64,000 bases of DNA, from contig JAQGEQ010000023.1 in the NCBI GenBank assembly GCA_034620365.1, forward strand, positions 461,574-525,573, given 5' to 3'. The notes beneath the pieces are model-generated. The model saw nothing but the letters and a program-made list of their open reading frames with translations. It ran no database searches and was not told the DNA's origin. Position 1 is the first letter of the stretch; each line of letters starts with the position of its first letter. The translations under genes and the position numbers were made by a program. The DNA comes from Pegea sp. RAD2-039. Its lineage: Eukaryota; Chordata; Thaliacea; Salpida; Salpidae. This document shows, one piece after another, positions 63,801-64,000 of the stretch.

Positions 63801-63990
63801 TGGTGAGCCGTTCCCGGAGGTACTGCGATACCGGGCCGACTCATGATCAGAGGTGAGCAAGCTCTCCGTGCTGATCCCATTCCAAAAACTCAGTCAAACA
63901 TTGGAGTAGGCCAGTGGCCTACCTCTCAGGTTTGAAACTGAGAAGAACAGATACTACACTTGATCTTAGCTCAAAGAGCCGAGAAGCGAT
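63801..63990 (-). ncRNA. U2: U2 spliceosomal snRNA, copy B
   Basis: Inverted copy of the gene at 62398, also 190 nt. By eye it differs at one position: GGTATTGCAGTACC in copy A is GGTATCGCAGTACC here (63827 on the + strand), inside the stem-loop IV loop that U2B'' contacts. The 3'-flanking hairpin has one C-to-T change that keeps a G-T wobble. The matching 5' flank TTCGAGTT is present, but the promoter lies beyond the window. It may be a functional variant or a young pseudogene. Confidence 0.9.
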
Positions 63991-64000
63991 AACTCGAAAC

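Overview
This window looks like nuclear DNA from an invertebrate animal. It is very A+T-rich (roughly three quarters by eye; not computed). Genes are split by GT..AG introns, many only about 50 bp, there are no bacterial operons or Shine-Dalgarno sites, and the gene set is animal-like (SHCBP1/Nessun dorma, an ADAP/FYB-type adaptor, MOB3, AIFM2/FSP1, NAT9, THG1). Many start codons sit a few to about 50 bases after a pyrimidine-rich AG acceptor. ELP3 and THG1 lie head to tail only 121 bp apart. Both facts suggest spliced-leader trans-splicing. A flatworm (for example a planarian) fits, but other trans-splicing, A+T-rich animals such as cnidarians are possible. The species is inference only.

Layout. 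1-1965 (-): N-terminal part of a SHCBP1-like gene running off the left edge. 3766-6185 (+): DUS1L, a tRNA dihydrouridine synthase. 9703-14306 (+): a 16-exon ADAP/FYB-like adaptor with a decamer repeat array rich in SH3 ligands and a helical SH3 domain. 16479-20393 (+): the ELP3-THG1 pair. 25862-26460 and 30582-31079 (+): two paralogous small secreted preproproteins, isolated in gene-poor DNA. 38130-38724 (-): a small one-pass membrane protein. 40304-40936 (+): NAT9. 41880-44088 (+): AIFM2/FSP1. 44905-46019 (-): a membrane-anchored MRH (mannose-6-phosphate-receptor-like) protein, convergent with AIFM2. 49312-49746 (+): a cysteine-rich one-pass membrane protein, preceded by a strongly structured element. 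53297-54608 (+): MOB3. 56.5-61.4 kb: fragments of at least two non-LTR retrotransposon types around RPF1 (58499-59536, -). 62398-62587 (+) and 63801-63990 (-): two almost identical U2 snRNA genes facing each other.

Shared themes. Three genes modify tRNA (DUS1L, ELP3, THG1), two of them in a possible operon. The most novel material is the pair of secreted peptide genes, which share exon structure, cleavage sites and a two-cysteine C-terminal motif that I cannot assign to a known family. Next come the interleaved inverted repeats at 48959-49069 and the adaptor with its repeat array. All exon models below were joined by hand with matching reading phases. Transcripts were not available.
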